Below, piece after piece: positions 16,098-23,954 of a stretch of DNA of 50,898 nt. The position numbers and the translations under genes are program-made. The notes under the pieces were generated by a model. The model did not search any database and was not told the DNA's origin. It worked only from the letters and a program-made list of their open reading frames with translations. Positions within the stretch are counted from its first letter, which is position 1. Each line of letters starts with the position of its first letter. Source of the stretch: Aphanothece cf. minutissima CCALA 015 (GTDB lineage Bacteria; Cyanobacteriota; Cyanobacteriia; PCC-6307; Cyanobiaceae); contig PVWP01000014.1 of the NCBI GenBank assembly GCA_003003925.1, forward strand, positions 1 to 50,898. Direction: 5' to 3'.

Positions 16098-17477
16098 TCA
16101 GATGTAGAGCTCCTCGCGGGGGAAACCCACCCGATTCTGGGGCCGGCTGCCGTAGACGGCGGAGAGCATCAGGAGAATACCGATCCGGCCCACGAACATG
16201 CCCACCATCAGCACCAGCTGACCCCAGCGGTTGAGCTGGCTGGTCACGCCGACATCGAGGCCCACGGTGCCGAAGGCGGAGACGCAGGTGAACAGCTTCT
16301 CCAGGAAGGTGAAGGCCTCGCTCCCGGGGGTGCCGGCAGTGGTGTTGCCGAGCCCCAGCAACAGGGCCATCAGCAGGATGAACAGGCCTGAGCCCAGGGT
16401 GACGCCCACCGCCTTGAGGATCACCTTGAGGGGGATCTCCCTGTTGCGGACCACCACCACGTCGTGGCCGCGAAGGGTGGAGCGGGTGGCGGCGATCAGG
16501 GCCGCGAAGGTGGTGGTCTTGATGCCGCCGCCGGTGCCGCCGGGGCTGGCGCCGATGAACATCAGCATGATCATCAGCAGCAGTCCCGAATCGGAGATCG
16601 TCTCCAGGGACAGCGGCACGGTGTTGAAGCCGGCGGTGCGGGTGGTGATGGACTGGAAGATCGTCACCTGGAGCTTGTCCCAGAGACCCAGCTGCTCCAC
16701 CATCCCCTCGGTGGCGAAGTGCTCGGTGAACAGCAGGCCCACCGCCCCCAGCACGATCAGCACGATCGTGGTGCGGATGACGAGGCGTGTGTGCAGGCTG
16801 AGGCGGCGGATGCGGGCCAGCCGGAAGCGGTTGACCCAGATGTCGTTGGTGACCCGCCAGCCGATGCCGCCCATCACGATCAGCAGGCCGATCACCCCAT
16901 TGACGATCGGCTGGCTGCGGTAACCGACCAGGTTGTCGCGCCACAAGCCGAAGCCGGCGTTGTTGTAGGCGCTGATGCAGTGGAACAGGGAGGCCCAGAG
17001 TCGCTGGCCCTTGTCAGGAATATCAGTGAAGCCGAAGTTGTACAGCGTCAGTGTGCCGATGCCGATGACGATCCCGGCGATCAGGAGAATCTGGTTGAGG
17101 GTGGGGCCGATGCCGCCCACACCGAAATCGTCCAGGGCACGGCCTTTGTCGAGACGCTGGCGCAGGCCGGAACGCCCCTGGACGAAGCCCTGGAGAAAGG
17201 TGGTGATCGCCATCAGGCCCAGACCCCCGGTGAGGATCAGCCCGGCCAGAGCCACCTGGCCGGCAAAGGTGAGTTCGGCCCCCACGTCGATGATCGACAG
17301 GCCGGTGACGGTGATCGCCGAGGTGACGGTGAAGAGGGCCTCCCAGAGGCCCACCTCATCGCTGGAGCAGAGCGGACTGGCCAGCAGCAGAGTGCCGAAG
17401 GTGATCACCAGCACGCCGGTCACCACCGTGAACTGCGGCACCGTCAGCCTGTGCCGCCAACCCTGCCGTCGAATCAT
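16098..17477 (-). CDS. ktrB: KtrB/TrkH-family K+ transporter, membrane subunit
   Basis: A 459-residue channel-like transporter. The four pore loops with their filter glycines are visible: TSAITVTGLS, CISAYNNAGFG, SITTRTAGFNTV and CVSAFGTVGLDVG. A Gly-rich segment between the third and fourth repeats (FIGASPGGTGGGIKT) is the flexible gate region of KtrB/TrkH. In cyanobacteria the system gives Na+-dependent K+ uptake, important in osmotic upshift. The ATG at 17477 overlaps the stop of the HflX-peroxiredoxin gene as ATGA, so it is coupled to it. The KtrE subunit of Synechocystis is not nearby. Confidence 0.93.
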   Translation of the reverse strand: MIRRQGWRHRLTVPQFTVVTGVLVITFGTLLLASPLCSSDEVGLWEALFTVTSAITVTGLSIIDVGAELTFAGQVALAGLILTGGLGLMAITTFLQGFVQGRSGLRQRLDKGRALDDFGVGGIGPTLNQILLIAGIVIGIGTLTLYNFGFTDIPDKGQRLWASLFHCISAYNNAGFGLWRDNLVGYRSQPIVNGVIGLLIVMGGIGWRVTNDIWVNRFRLARIRRLSLHTRLVIRTTIVLIVLGAVGLLFTEHFATEGMVEQLGLWDKLQVTIFQSITTRTAGFNTVPLSLETISDSGLLLMIMLMFIGASPGGTGGGIKTTTFAALIAATRSTLRGHDVVVVRNREIPLKVILKAVGVTLGSGLFILLMALLLGLGNTTAGTPGSEAFTFLEKLFTCVSAFGTVGLDVGVTSQLNRWGQLVLMVGMFVGRIGILLMLSAVYGSRPQNRVGFPREELYI

Positions 17478-18109
17478 TTGTTCGGCTGGGGGGTCATCCG
17501 CAGATAGGGACGGATCTCGGTGACGCCCTTGGGAAACTTCGCCCGGGCCTCGTCGGTGGGGATCGAGGGCACCACGACGCAGTCGTCACCCTCTTTCCAG
17601 TTCACCGGTGTCGCCACCTGGTGGTGGTCGGTGAGCTGCAGGGAATCGATCACCCGCAGGATCTCATCGAAGTTGCGGCCCGTGCTGGCGGGGTAGGTGA
17701 TCTGCAGACGCAGCTTCTTGCTGGGGTCGATGATGAACACCGAGCGCACCGTGAGGTTGCTGAGGGAGTTGGAGTGAATCATGCCGTAGAGGCTGCTCAC
17801 CTTCTTGTCGCTGTCGGCGAGAATCGGATAATCGACCGTGGTGTTCTGGGTTTCGTTGATGTCGCCGATCCAGCCCTTGTGGCTCTCGGCGGAATCGACG
17901 CTCAGGGCGATCGTCTTGACATTCCGCTTCTCCCATTCGGCCCGCAGCCGCGAGACCTCACCCAGTTCGGTGGTGCAGACGGGGGTGTAGTCGGCGGGAT
18001 GGGAGAAGAGCACCACCCAGCTGTCGCCGGCGAAGTCGTAGAGGTTGATCGGGCCGAGCTGGGACTCCTGAGTGAAATCGGGAACGGTGTCGCCCAGTTG
18101 CAGGGTCAT
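17474..18109 (-). CDS. 1-Cys (Prx6-type) peroxiredoxin module of the fused gene
   Basis: If translated alone from ATG 18109 this gives a 211-residue peroxiredoxin. The peroxidatic Cys45 lies in HPADYTPVCTTELG, the Prx6 signature; a C-terminal extension (WKEGDDCVVVPSIPTDEARAKFPKG, split here: WKEGDDCVVVPS, then IPTDEARAKF) is also typical of Prx6. It would reduce hydrogen peroxide and alkyl hydroperoxides with an external thiol. Listed separately because domain and length are those of a free enzyme. It shares its stop with the longer entry, and its end overlaps ktrB by ATGA. Whether the cell makes it as a free protein is the open question. Confidence 0.6.
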   Translation of the reverse strand: MTLQLGDTVPDFTQESQLGPINLYDFAGDSWVVLFSHPADYTPVCTTELGEVSRLRAEWEKRNVKTIALSVDSAESHKGWIGDINETQNTTVDYPILADSDKKVSSLYGMIHSNSLSNLTVRSVFIIDPSKKLRLQITYPASTGRNFDEILRVIDSLQLTDHHQVATPVNWKEGDDCVVVPSIPTDEARAKFPKGVTEIRPYLRMTPQPNK

Positions 18110-19810
18110 GGGAGAGAAATTGGCGCCGGCCGATGCTGGCACAGCAGCGGGGCCGTCGGTCGTGGCCGCGGCGGTCCAGGACTGGAGCTCCTGGCGCAGG
18201 TGCTGCAGCCCCAGGTCGGCCGTGGCCGACACGAACAGCATGCCCGGCTCCAGGGCCCTGGCCCGCTCTAGCTCGCCGCTGGCGCAGCGGTCGATCTGGT
18301 TGCCGATCACCCGTCGGGGCATGGTGGCCTTCAGGGAATCGAGGATGGTGCGGACGGTGGCGAGCTGCTCGGGCCAGGCCGGATCCGCCAGGTCCACCAC
18401 GATCAGCAGACCATCGGCGTCGAGGGCCTCCTCGAAGGTGGAGCGGAACGCCTCCATCAGCTGGGGCGGCAGCTCCCGGATGAAGCCCACCGTGTCGGTG
18501 ACCAGCAGCGGCGGGCCGCCCCCGGCCGCCCCCCGTCCGATCCGGCGGGTGGTGGGATCGAGGGTGGCGAAGAGCTTGTCCTCGGCCAGCACCGCCTGGT
18601 CTCCGCTGGCGCCGGTGAGGGCGTTGAGCAGGGAGCTCTTGCCCGCATTGGTGTAACCCACCAGGGCCACCCTGGGCAGATCGCGCCGGCCCTGGCGCAG
18701 CCGGGCCCGGTGGTCCCCCAGCCGCCGCACCTCCCGCTGCAGCCGTTCGATGCGGCGGGCGATGGCACGCCGGTCCTTCTCCAGCTGGGTCTCGCCCGGG
18801 CCCCGGGTGCCGATGCCGCCCCCCTGCCGCGACAGGCTCAGGCCCCGGCCGGTGAGCCGCGGCAGGCGGTAGCGCAGCTGGGCCAGCTCCACCTGCAGCC
18901 GTCCGGCGCCGCTGGCGGCCCGCTGGGCAAAGATGTCGAGAATCAGCTCACTGCGGTCACTCACCGGCAGGTCGAGCAGGCTCTCCATGTCCCGGGCCTG
19001 GGCCGGCGTCAGTTCCCGGTCGGCCACCACCAGGCTGGCGCCGACGCGGCGGGCCTCCAGGGCCGCCTCCCGCAGCTTGCCCTCCCCCCAGGGGTTCCGG
19101 GTGACCGGCCCCTGGCGGCGCTGCTCCACCCGCCCCACCGGCACGGCACCGGCGCTGCGCACCAGCCCCTCCAGTTCGGCGATGCGCCGGTCGCTCAGGG
19201 CCCGGTCGCCGCTGGTCTGCACCAGCAGCAGCACCCGTTCGGGGCCCTCCGGGGCCGGAGCGGGTGCTGCCGCGGCCGGCGCCTCCTCGCCGACGAGGGT
19301 GGCGGGATCGTGGCCGCACAGGTCGGCCAGGTCCCCCTCCAGAACGCCCTGCCAGGCGCGGTCGCCGCTGGCGGCCGGGATGTGGATGGCCGCCGGCCAG
19401 CGTCCGCCGGCCTCCGGTTGCGGGCCGAAGCGCAGCCACAGCTCCGGGGCCAGGTCCATCCCCACCACCGCCTCCTGGGCGGTGGGCTGCAGCTGGGCCT
19501 GGCGGCCGGCGCCGGCGCAGGTGAGCAGGCGCAGGTTGTGGCCCTGGCGCCGGGAGGGGCCGGGCAGCTTCTCCAGCAGGCGAGCGGCGTGCTCCAGCTC
19601 CCCCACCCACAGCAGCCTGCAGAGGCCGCGCCCGTCCACCACCAGGGTGAGGGGCAGCTCCAGGCCCCGGCCCTCGGCCGCCAGGCGCTGCAGGGTGAGC
19701 AGGTCGGCCACCGCATCGGCGGGGTGGCGGCGGTGACAGATCTGCTCCAGACGCCGGCGCTCGGCGGGCCGCAGACCCGCCGTCCTGCCGGCCAGCACCC
19801 CCTGCCTCAA
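17474..19810 (-). CDS. hflX: HflX GTPase fused in frame to a 1-Cys peroxiredoxin
   Basis: One open frame of 778 residues with no stop between two complete domains. Residues 1-567 are HflX: an N-terminal region beginning LRQGVLAGRTAGLRP, the HflX ATP-binding domain (VLLLVQTSGD, RLQVELAQLRYRLPRLTGRG), GPGETQLEKDRR, and the GTPase with GYTNAGKSS, DTVGFIRELPPQL and G4 written NQID. A 22-residue Ala/Thr/Pro linker leads to a Prx6-type peroxiredoxin. HflX splits stalled ribosomes under stress. The start is TTG 19810, overlapping the preceding stop as TTGA; GTG 19798 is an alternative. The peroxiredoxin ATG (18109) has no Shine-Dalgarno sequence, which favours a true fusion, but internal initiation or a later cleavage is not excluded. 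Confidence 0.85.
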   Translation of the reverse strand: MRQGVLAGRTAGLRPAERRRLEQICHRRHPADAVADLLTLQRLAAEGRGLELPLTLVVDGRGLCRLLWVGELEHAARLLEKLPGPSRRQGHNLRLLTCAGAGRQAQLQPTAQEAVVGMDLAPELWLRFGPQPEAGGRWPAAIHIPAASGDRAWQGVLEGDLADLCGHDPATLVGEEAPAAAAPAPAPEGPERVLLLVQTSGDRALSDRRIAELEGLVRSAGAVPVGRVEQRRQGPVTRNPWGEGKLREAALEARRVGASLVVADRELTPAQARDMESLLDLPVSDRSELILDIFAQRAASGAGRLQVELAQLRYRLPRLTGRGLSLSRQGGGIGTRGPGETQLEKDRRAIARRIERLQREVRRLGDHRARLRQGRRDLPRVALVGYTNAGKSSLLNALTGASGDQAVLAEDKLFATLDPTTRRIGRGAAGGGPPLLVTDTVGFIRELPPQLMEAFRSTFEEALDADGLLIVVDLADPAWPEQLATVRTILDSLKATMPRRVIGNQIDRCASGELERARALEPGMLFVSATADLGLQHLRQELQSWTAAATTDGPAAVPASAGANFSPMTLQLGDTVPDFTQESQLGPINLYDFAGDSWVVLFSHPADYTPVCTTELGEVSRLRAEWEKRNVKTIALSVDSAESHKGWIGDINETQNTTVDYPILADSDKKVSSLYGMIHSNSLSNLTVRSVFIIDPSKKLRLQITYPASTGRNFDEILRVIDSLQLTDHHQVATPVNWKEGDDCVVVPSIPTDEARAKFPKGVTEIRPYLRMTPQPNK

Positions 19811-20457
19811 GGACGCCGCACCAGCAAGCAGCGAACCCCGGCGGCCCGGGCCCCGGCCCCATCCTCCGGGCTGTCGCCCACGTGCCAGACCTGGGATGCC
19901 TCCAGGGCGAGGGACTCCAGGGCGATCCGGAAGGGCCGGGGTGACGGCTTGGCGGCCCCGGCGCTGCTGGAGACCACCACCGTGTCGAACAGATCGGCCA
20001 GTCCCAGGCCCTCCAGCAGCGGCTGCAGGCGACGGTCGAAGTTGCTGACCACGGCCAGGCGCAGCCCCGCCCCGTGCCAGCGGCGCAGCACCGCCGGCAC
20101 ATCGGGGTAGACGCGCCACAGGGAGGGGTCGGCGAAGCGATCGAACAGGGCGTGGTGCAAGGCCCTCGGGGCGGCGGTGCCCAGCACCGCATCGATGCGC
20201 TCGCCCCACCAGCGGCGTTCGGCCTCCAGCAGGCGATCGCCGTCCAGGCCGGGGAAGGCCAGGGGCGGGGCCTGCCGCAGCACGCCCGGAAAGGCCCGGT
20301 CGATGGCCGCCGGGGCGGCGTCGATGCCGTGCTCGGCGGCCACGGCGGCATAGGTGGCCCCGACCGAGGTCCGCAGGCCGATCAGGGTGCCCATGGCATC
20401 GAGCAGCAGGCCGCGGGGCCGGGGCCAGGGTGGCGCCGGGGCGGAGGCCGTTGTCAT
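19807..20457 (-). CDS. HAD-superfamily hydrolase (REG-2/HDHD3-like)
   Basis: A 216-residue HAD-IA hydrolase. Motif I is LLLDAMGTLIGLRTSVG, in which the usual DxDGT is DAMGT (second Asp replaced by Met), as in the REG-2/HDHD3 branch. Motif II is VVSNFDRRL, the lysine lies in GAAKPSPRPF and motif IV is HVGDSPEDGAGARAAG. The second motif-I Asp is the general acid of phosphatases, so activity may be low or altered. Substrate unknown. ATG 20457 overlaps the NDH-2 stop (ATGA); its own stop overlaps the HflX start (TTGA). Confidence 0.85.
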   Translation of the reverse strand: MTTASAPAPPWPRPRGLLLDAMGTLIGLRTSVGATYAAVAAEHGIDAAPAAIDRAFPGVLRQAPPLAFPGLDGDRLLEAERRWWGERIDAVLGTAAPRALHHALFDRFADPSLWRVYPDVPAVLRRWHGAGLRLAVVSNFDRRLQPLLEGLGLADLFDTVVVSSSAGAAKPSPRPFRIALESLALEASQVWHVGDSPEDGAGARAAGVRCLLVRRP

Positions 20458-21695
20458 GGTTTCCAGTCGGCCAGCCAGCCGGCGGCCACCCGCCACTGAT
20501 GGGACCGGCCCGGCAAGCGGGTGAGGTAGGCGAGGCGACGCAGCTGGTAGGCGGCCGGCCCGGCCAGGGTGACGCCCGCGGCGGTGAGGCTGGCTTCGCC
20601 GACCCCGAGGCTCATCATCTCGCCCAGATCGTTCCACTGGAAGGGTTCCAGGGGTTCGCCCGCCAGGGAGCGGATCAGGTTGGCGGCCAGCACCGGGGCC
20701 TGCTGGAAGGCCACCTGGGCTGTGGCGGGAGGGGCGGGACCGGGGCCCTCGCCGGCCGTGTCCTGCGGGTCCACCGGGGCGGCCAGATCGCCGGCCACGA
20801 AGAGATCGGCGTGATCCCGCAGGCGCAGATCGGGTCCGCAGAGCAGGCGGCCACGGCTGTCGCAGGCGGGAGCGGGGTCGATCCGGGGGGGGCGGAAGCT
20901 CAGTCCGGCGGTCCAGACGACCGCCCGGACGGCCAGGGTCTCGGCGTGGGCAGGGCTGTCCCCGTCCGGATGGCAGCGCAGCGTGATCGCCCCGGCCTCC
21001 ACCGCCTCCACCTGGGTGCGGGCGCGCAGCCGCACATCGCGGCGCTGCAGGGCCAGGGCGGCCTGCTCCCGGTTGAAGGCCCTGGCCTGGGGCAGCAGCT
21101 GGGGGCCCTGCTCGATCAGTTCGATCACGGCGCTGCCCTGGACCATGTCGGCGAGCTTGCAGGCCAGCTCCACCCCGGTGGGCCCGGCGCCCACCACGGC
21201 GATGCGCTGCAGGGGTCTGGGCTGTTGTCTGAGGTCGGCCACGAGGCGCTGGAGCCGCTCCACATCGGCCAGGCTGCGGAAGCCCAGGCTGTGGCGGTCG
21301 GCCCCCGGCACCGCGAAGGTGTTGCTCTCGGCGCCTGTGGCAAGCACGAGGCGGCCGTAGGCAATGGTGCGGCCGCCAGCGGTGTGGAGCCGATGGCCGC
21401 CTGTGTCGATCCGCTCCACCCGGTCCTGGAGCCAGGCAAGGCCACGGCCGGCCAGCAGGCCGTCGTAGCGGGGGGCGATCTCCCAGCCGCGCAGTTCGCC
21501 GCTGAGGAGCTCGTAGAGGAGGGGCAGGAACAGGAAGCGGTCGTTCGGCTCGATGAGCAGGACGGGGGGGTGGTGCTTCCGCTGGGCCAGGGCCAGGGCG
21601 GTGTACAGGCCGCCGAAGCCCCCCCCGACGATGACAACGTTGTTCTGCACGTTGTTCGGGACCGGGTTGTGGGCCGGATTCGGGTGCCCTTGCAT
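20454..21695 (-). CDS. Type II NAD(P)H dehydrogenase (NDH-2)
   Basis: A 413-residue flavoprotein with two Rossmann sites: FAD-binding VVIVGGGFGGLYTALAL near the N-terminus and NAD(P)H-binding IAVVGAGPTGVELACKL near 165. Typical NDH-2 blocks follow: FLFLPLLYELLSGEL, LVLATGAESNTF, VVWTAGLSF and DLFVAGDLAA. NDH-2 passes electrons from NAD(P)H to quinone at the membrane without pumping protons. The cyanobacterial homologue NdbB reduces demethylphylloquinone during vitamin K1 synthesis; which paralogue this is cannot be said. It heads the leftward operon and is divergent from cysH across 51 bases. Confidence 0.88.
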   Translation of the reverse strand: MQGHPNPAHNPVPNNVQNNVVIVGGGFGGLYTALALAQRKHHPPVLLIEPNDRFLFLPLLYELLSGELRGWEIAPRYDGLLAGRGLAWLQDRVERIDTGGHRLHTAGGRTIAYGRLVLATGAESNTFAVPGADRHSLGFRSLADVERLQRLVADLRQQPRPLQRIAVVGAGPTGVELACKLADMVQGSAVIELIEQGPQLLPQARAFNREQAALALQRRDVRLRARTQVEAVEAGAITLRCHPDGDSPAHAETLAVRAVVWTAGLSFRPPRIDPAPACDSRGRLLCGPDLRLRDHADLFVAGDLAAPVDPQDTAGEGPGPAPPATAQVAFQQAPVLAANLIRSLAGEPLEPFQWNDLGEMMSLGVGEASLTAAGVTLAGPAAYQLRRLAYLTRLPGRSHQWRVAAGWLADWKP

Positions 21696-21746
21696 GGCGT
21701 CACCCTAACCACATCGACCGGACCGCCGAAGGGCGATGATGGGTAC

Positions 21747-22568
21747 ATGGTGTCCTTCCCTCTCACGGCGTCCACCAGCCCCGCGGGGGGTGCGGCAGAC
21801 CGGACTGCGGCTCTCCAGGCACTGCCCCGCGATCGCCATGGCGCCGCCATCGATCTCGACGCCGCCCGGGCCGGCCTGGAGCCCCTCGATGCGATCGGGC
21901 GGATGCGCTGGGCCCAGGAGGCGTTCGCCGGCCACTTCGCCGTCACCACCAGCTTCGGCATCCAGTCGGCGGTGATGCTGCACATGGTCAGCGCCCTCGA
22001 CGGCTCCGGGGCCTGGCCGGCGATCCCGGTGCTCTGGGTCGACACCGGCTACCTCCCACCCGAGACCTACCGCTACGCCGACGAACTCTGCGATCGCCTC
22101 AAGCTGGATCTGCATGTGCTGCAGGCTGACCTGAGCCCGGCCCGGATGGAGGCCCTGCACGGCCGGCTCTGGGAGACGGGGACGCCGGAAGACATGCGCG
22201 CCTACAACCGCATCCGCAAGGTCGAACCCCTCGACCGGGGCCTGGAGCAGCTGCAGGTGCACTGCTGGGCCAGCGGGGTGCGGGCTGGCCAGACCGACCA
22301 CCGCGGCGCCATGCACTGCCTGGATCCGGTCCGCCAGCGCTGGTCGCTGCGGCCCCTGCTCGCCTGGAGCCGCCGCGATGTCTTCTATTACATGCAGGAG
22401 CACGAGCTGCCCCAGCATCCGCTGTTCGAGAAGGGCTATTCCACCGTGGGCGACTGGCACACCAGCGCCCCCGACGACGGCACCACGAACGGCCGGGCCA
22501 CCCGCTTCGGCGGCCTGCAGCAGGAGTGCGGCATCCACCTCCCCGGCCTGATGGGCGAGGGCATCTGA
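21747..22568 (+). CDS. cysH: Phosphoadenylyl-sulfate (PAPS) reductase
   Basis: A 273-residue enzyme. The PP-loop-like site is TTSFGIQSAVMLHMV, followed by VLWVDTGYLPPETYRYAD. The substrate-binding arginines lie in the region with YNRIRKVEPLDRGL, and the catalytic Cys261 is in QQECGIHLPG. The paired CC and CxxC motifs that bind the iron-sulfur cluster of APS reductases are absent, so PAPS is the expected substrate; it makes sulfite using thioredoxin. ATG 21747 gives a normal-length N-terminus. It is followed one base later by coaX on the same strand. Confidence 0.93.
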   Translation: MVSFPLTASTSPAGGAADRTAALQALPRDRHGAAIDLDAARAGLEPLDAIGRMRWAQEAFAGHFAVTTSFGIQSAVMLHMVSALDGSGAWPAIPVLWVDTGYLPPETYRYADELCDRLKLDLHVLQADLSPARMEALHGRLWETGTPEDMRAYNRIRKVEPLDRGLEQLQVHCWASGVRAGQTDHRGAMHCLDPVRQRWSLRPLLAWSRRDVFYYMQEHELPQHPLFEKGYSTVGDWHTSAPDDGTTNGRATRFGGLQQECGIHLPGLMGEGI

Positions 22569-22569
22569 G

Positions 22570-23331
22570 GTGGCGGGGCGTCAGCCCCGCTGGCTGCTGA
22601 TCGGCAACAGCCGCTGGCACTGGGCTGTGGCCGACGGGGATAGCGGCGGCGGGTCTTCCGGGGCGGGCCTCCGGTTCGTCCACCTGCCGTCGCCGGCCTC
22701 GGCGGTGGAGCCGCCCCTGGCCTGGGCGGCGGTGGGCCCGGTGCCCCCGGAGGCCGCTCTGAGCGACGCATCGCGTCTGAAGCTTGAGGATGTGCCCCTG
22801 GCCGGATCCCCCCCCTGGCTCGGCATCGACCGGGCCCTGGCGGGCTGGTGGGCGCACCGGCTGGTGGGCGGCCCGGTGCTGGTGGCCGATGCCGGCACGG
22901 TGCTGAGCCTCACCCGGGTGGACGGGCAGGGCCGCTTCGCCGGTGGCCGGTTGATGGCGGGGGCCGCCCTGCAGCTGACGGCCATGGGGTCGGGTACCGC
23001 GGCACTGCCCAGCCTCGAAGGGGTCTTGGAGGCCGGCGGGGACGACTGGCCGCTGGCCACGGCGGCGGCCATGCGTCGGGGGGTGCTGGAGGGTCTGGCC
23101 GCGGCGGTGCGGGAGGCGGGCCGTCAGGCCCGGATGGGGGCGCCCGACTGCCCGATCGTGCTCACTGGCGGTGACGGGCCGACCCTGCTGCCGCTGCTGC
23201 GCCGCTGGCCGGAGCTGGGGGGGGACGCACTGAGGCCCCACCCCGAGCTCTGTCTGGAGGCCCTGGTGGCCCTGTGTCCGGCTGGGCCAGAGGGCGCGCC
23301 TCAGGCCAGGCCCAGATCCGAGAGGATCTGA
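22570..23331 (+). CDS. coaX: Type III pantothenate kinase
   Basis: A 253-residue CoaX. The core DAGTVLSLTRVD block (phosphate-2 motif), GGRLMAGAALQLTAM and the late VLTGGDG are present. In the first motif the usual D-x-G-N-T is LIGNS, with Leu10 in place of Asp, so ATP phosphate or metal contact may differ. The enzyme phosphorylates pantothenate in the first step of CoA synthesis and needs no acetyl-CoA feedback. GTG 22570 starts one base after the cysH stop. The last 31 bases overlap the convergent bcp gene; the tail is Pro/Ala/Arg-rich. Confidence 0.85.
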   Translation: MAGRQPRWLLIGNSRWHWAVADGDSGGGSSGAGLRFVHLPSPASAVEPPLAWAAVGPVPPEAALSDASRLKLEDVPLAGSPPWLGIDRALAGWWAHRLVGGPVLVADAGTVLSLTRVDGQGRFAGGRLMAGAALQLTAMGSGTAALPSLEGVLEAGGDDWPLATAAAMRRGVLEGLAAAVREAGRQARMGAPDCPIVLTGGDGPTLLPLLRRWPELGGDALRPHPELCLEALVALCPAGPEGAPQARPRSERI

Positions 23332-23768
23332 TCAGCCATCTCCTCGGCCTTCACCTTGAGATAGATGCGCTCCAGCTTGCCGTCGGCGTCGACGACGAAG
23401 GTGTGCCGCATCATTCCCATGTACTCCTTGCCCATGAACTTCTTCAGTCCATAGCTTCCGTAGGCCTCGGCCACGGGACAGGGCTCGGCGTCGGTCAGCA
23501 GGGTGAAGGGCAGGTCGTACTTGGCGACGAACTTGCCGTGGCTGGCCGCCCCGTCCTTGCTGATCCCCAGCACCCGAATGCCGTGGGTTTCGAAGGCGCT
23601 CCAGCGGTCCCGGAAGTTGCAGGCCTCCTTGGTGCAGCCTGGGGTGTCGTCCTTCGGATAGAAGTAGATCACCACCCGCTGGCCCCGCAGCGCGGCGAGG
23701 GACACGGCTTCACCGCTCTGGTCGGGGAGGGTGAAGTCGGGGGCTGGATCTCCCACCTGCAGGGCCAT
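23301..23768 (-). CDS. bcp: Bacterioferritin comigratory protein / PrxQ peroxiredoxin
   Basis: A 155-residue thioredoxin-fold peroxidase. The active site is YPKDDTPGCTKEACNFRD with peroxidatic Cys45 and resolving Cys50 five residues apart, the atypical two-Cys PrxQ arrangement. Later blocks, LGISKDGAASHGKF and MRHTFVVDADGKLE, also match. It reduces hydroperoxides using thioredoxin; in cyanobacteria PrxQ protects the cytosol and thylakoid surface. ATG 23768 (MALQVGDPAPDF) is chosen; an ATG ten codons upstream is less typical. Its 3' end overlaps coaX. Confidence 0.93.
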   Translation of the reverse strand: MALQVGDPAPDFTLPDQSGEAVSLAALRGQRVVIYFYPKDDTPGCTKEACNFRDRWSAFETHGIRVLGISKDGAASHGKFVAKYDLPFTLLTDAEPCPVAEAYGSYGLKKFMGKEYMGMMRHTFVVDADGKLERIYLKVKAEEMADQILSDLGLA

Positions 23769-23954
23769 GGGTCGAACCTTGGGTCGAATGACAACCATTT
23801 CACCCTAGGGGCAAGTTCCTGGATGGGGCCTCCCGTCGGGTCCCACCGCAGGCCCCGGGTCCCACACGCCCGGGCCTCGGCCGAGGGTGCCGCTTTCCGT
23901 TCTGTGTGGAGAGGCAAAGAAACTGCACACGAGATGTAGGCAGAATCACCTCCA

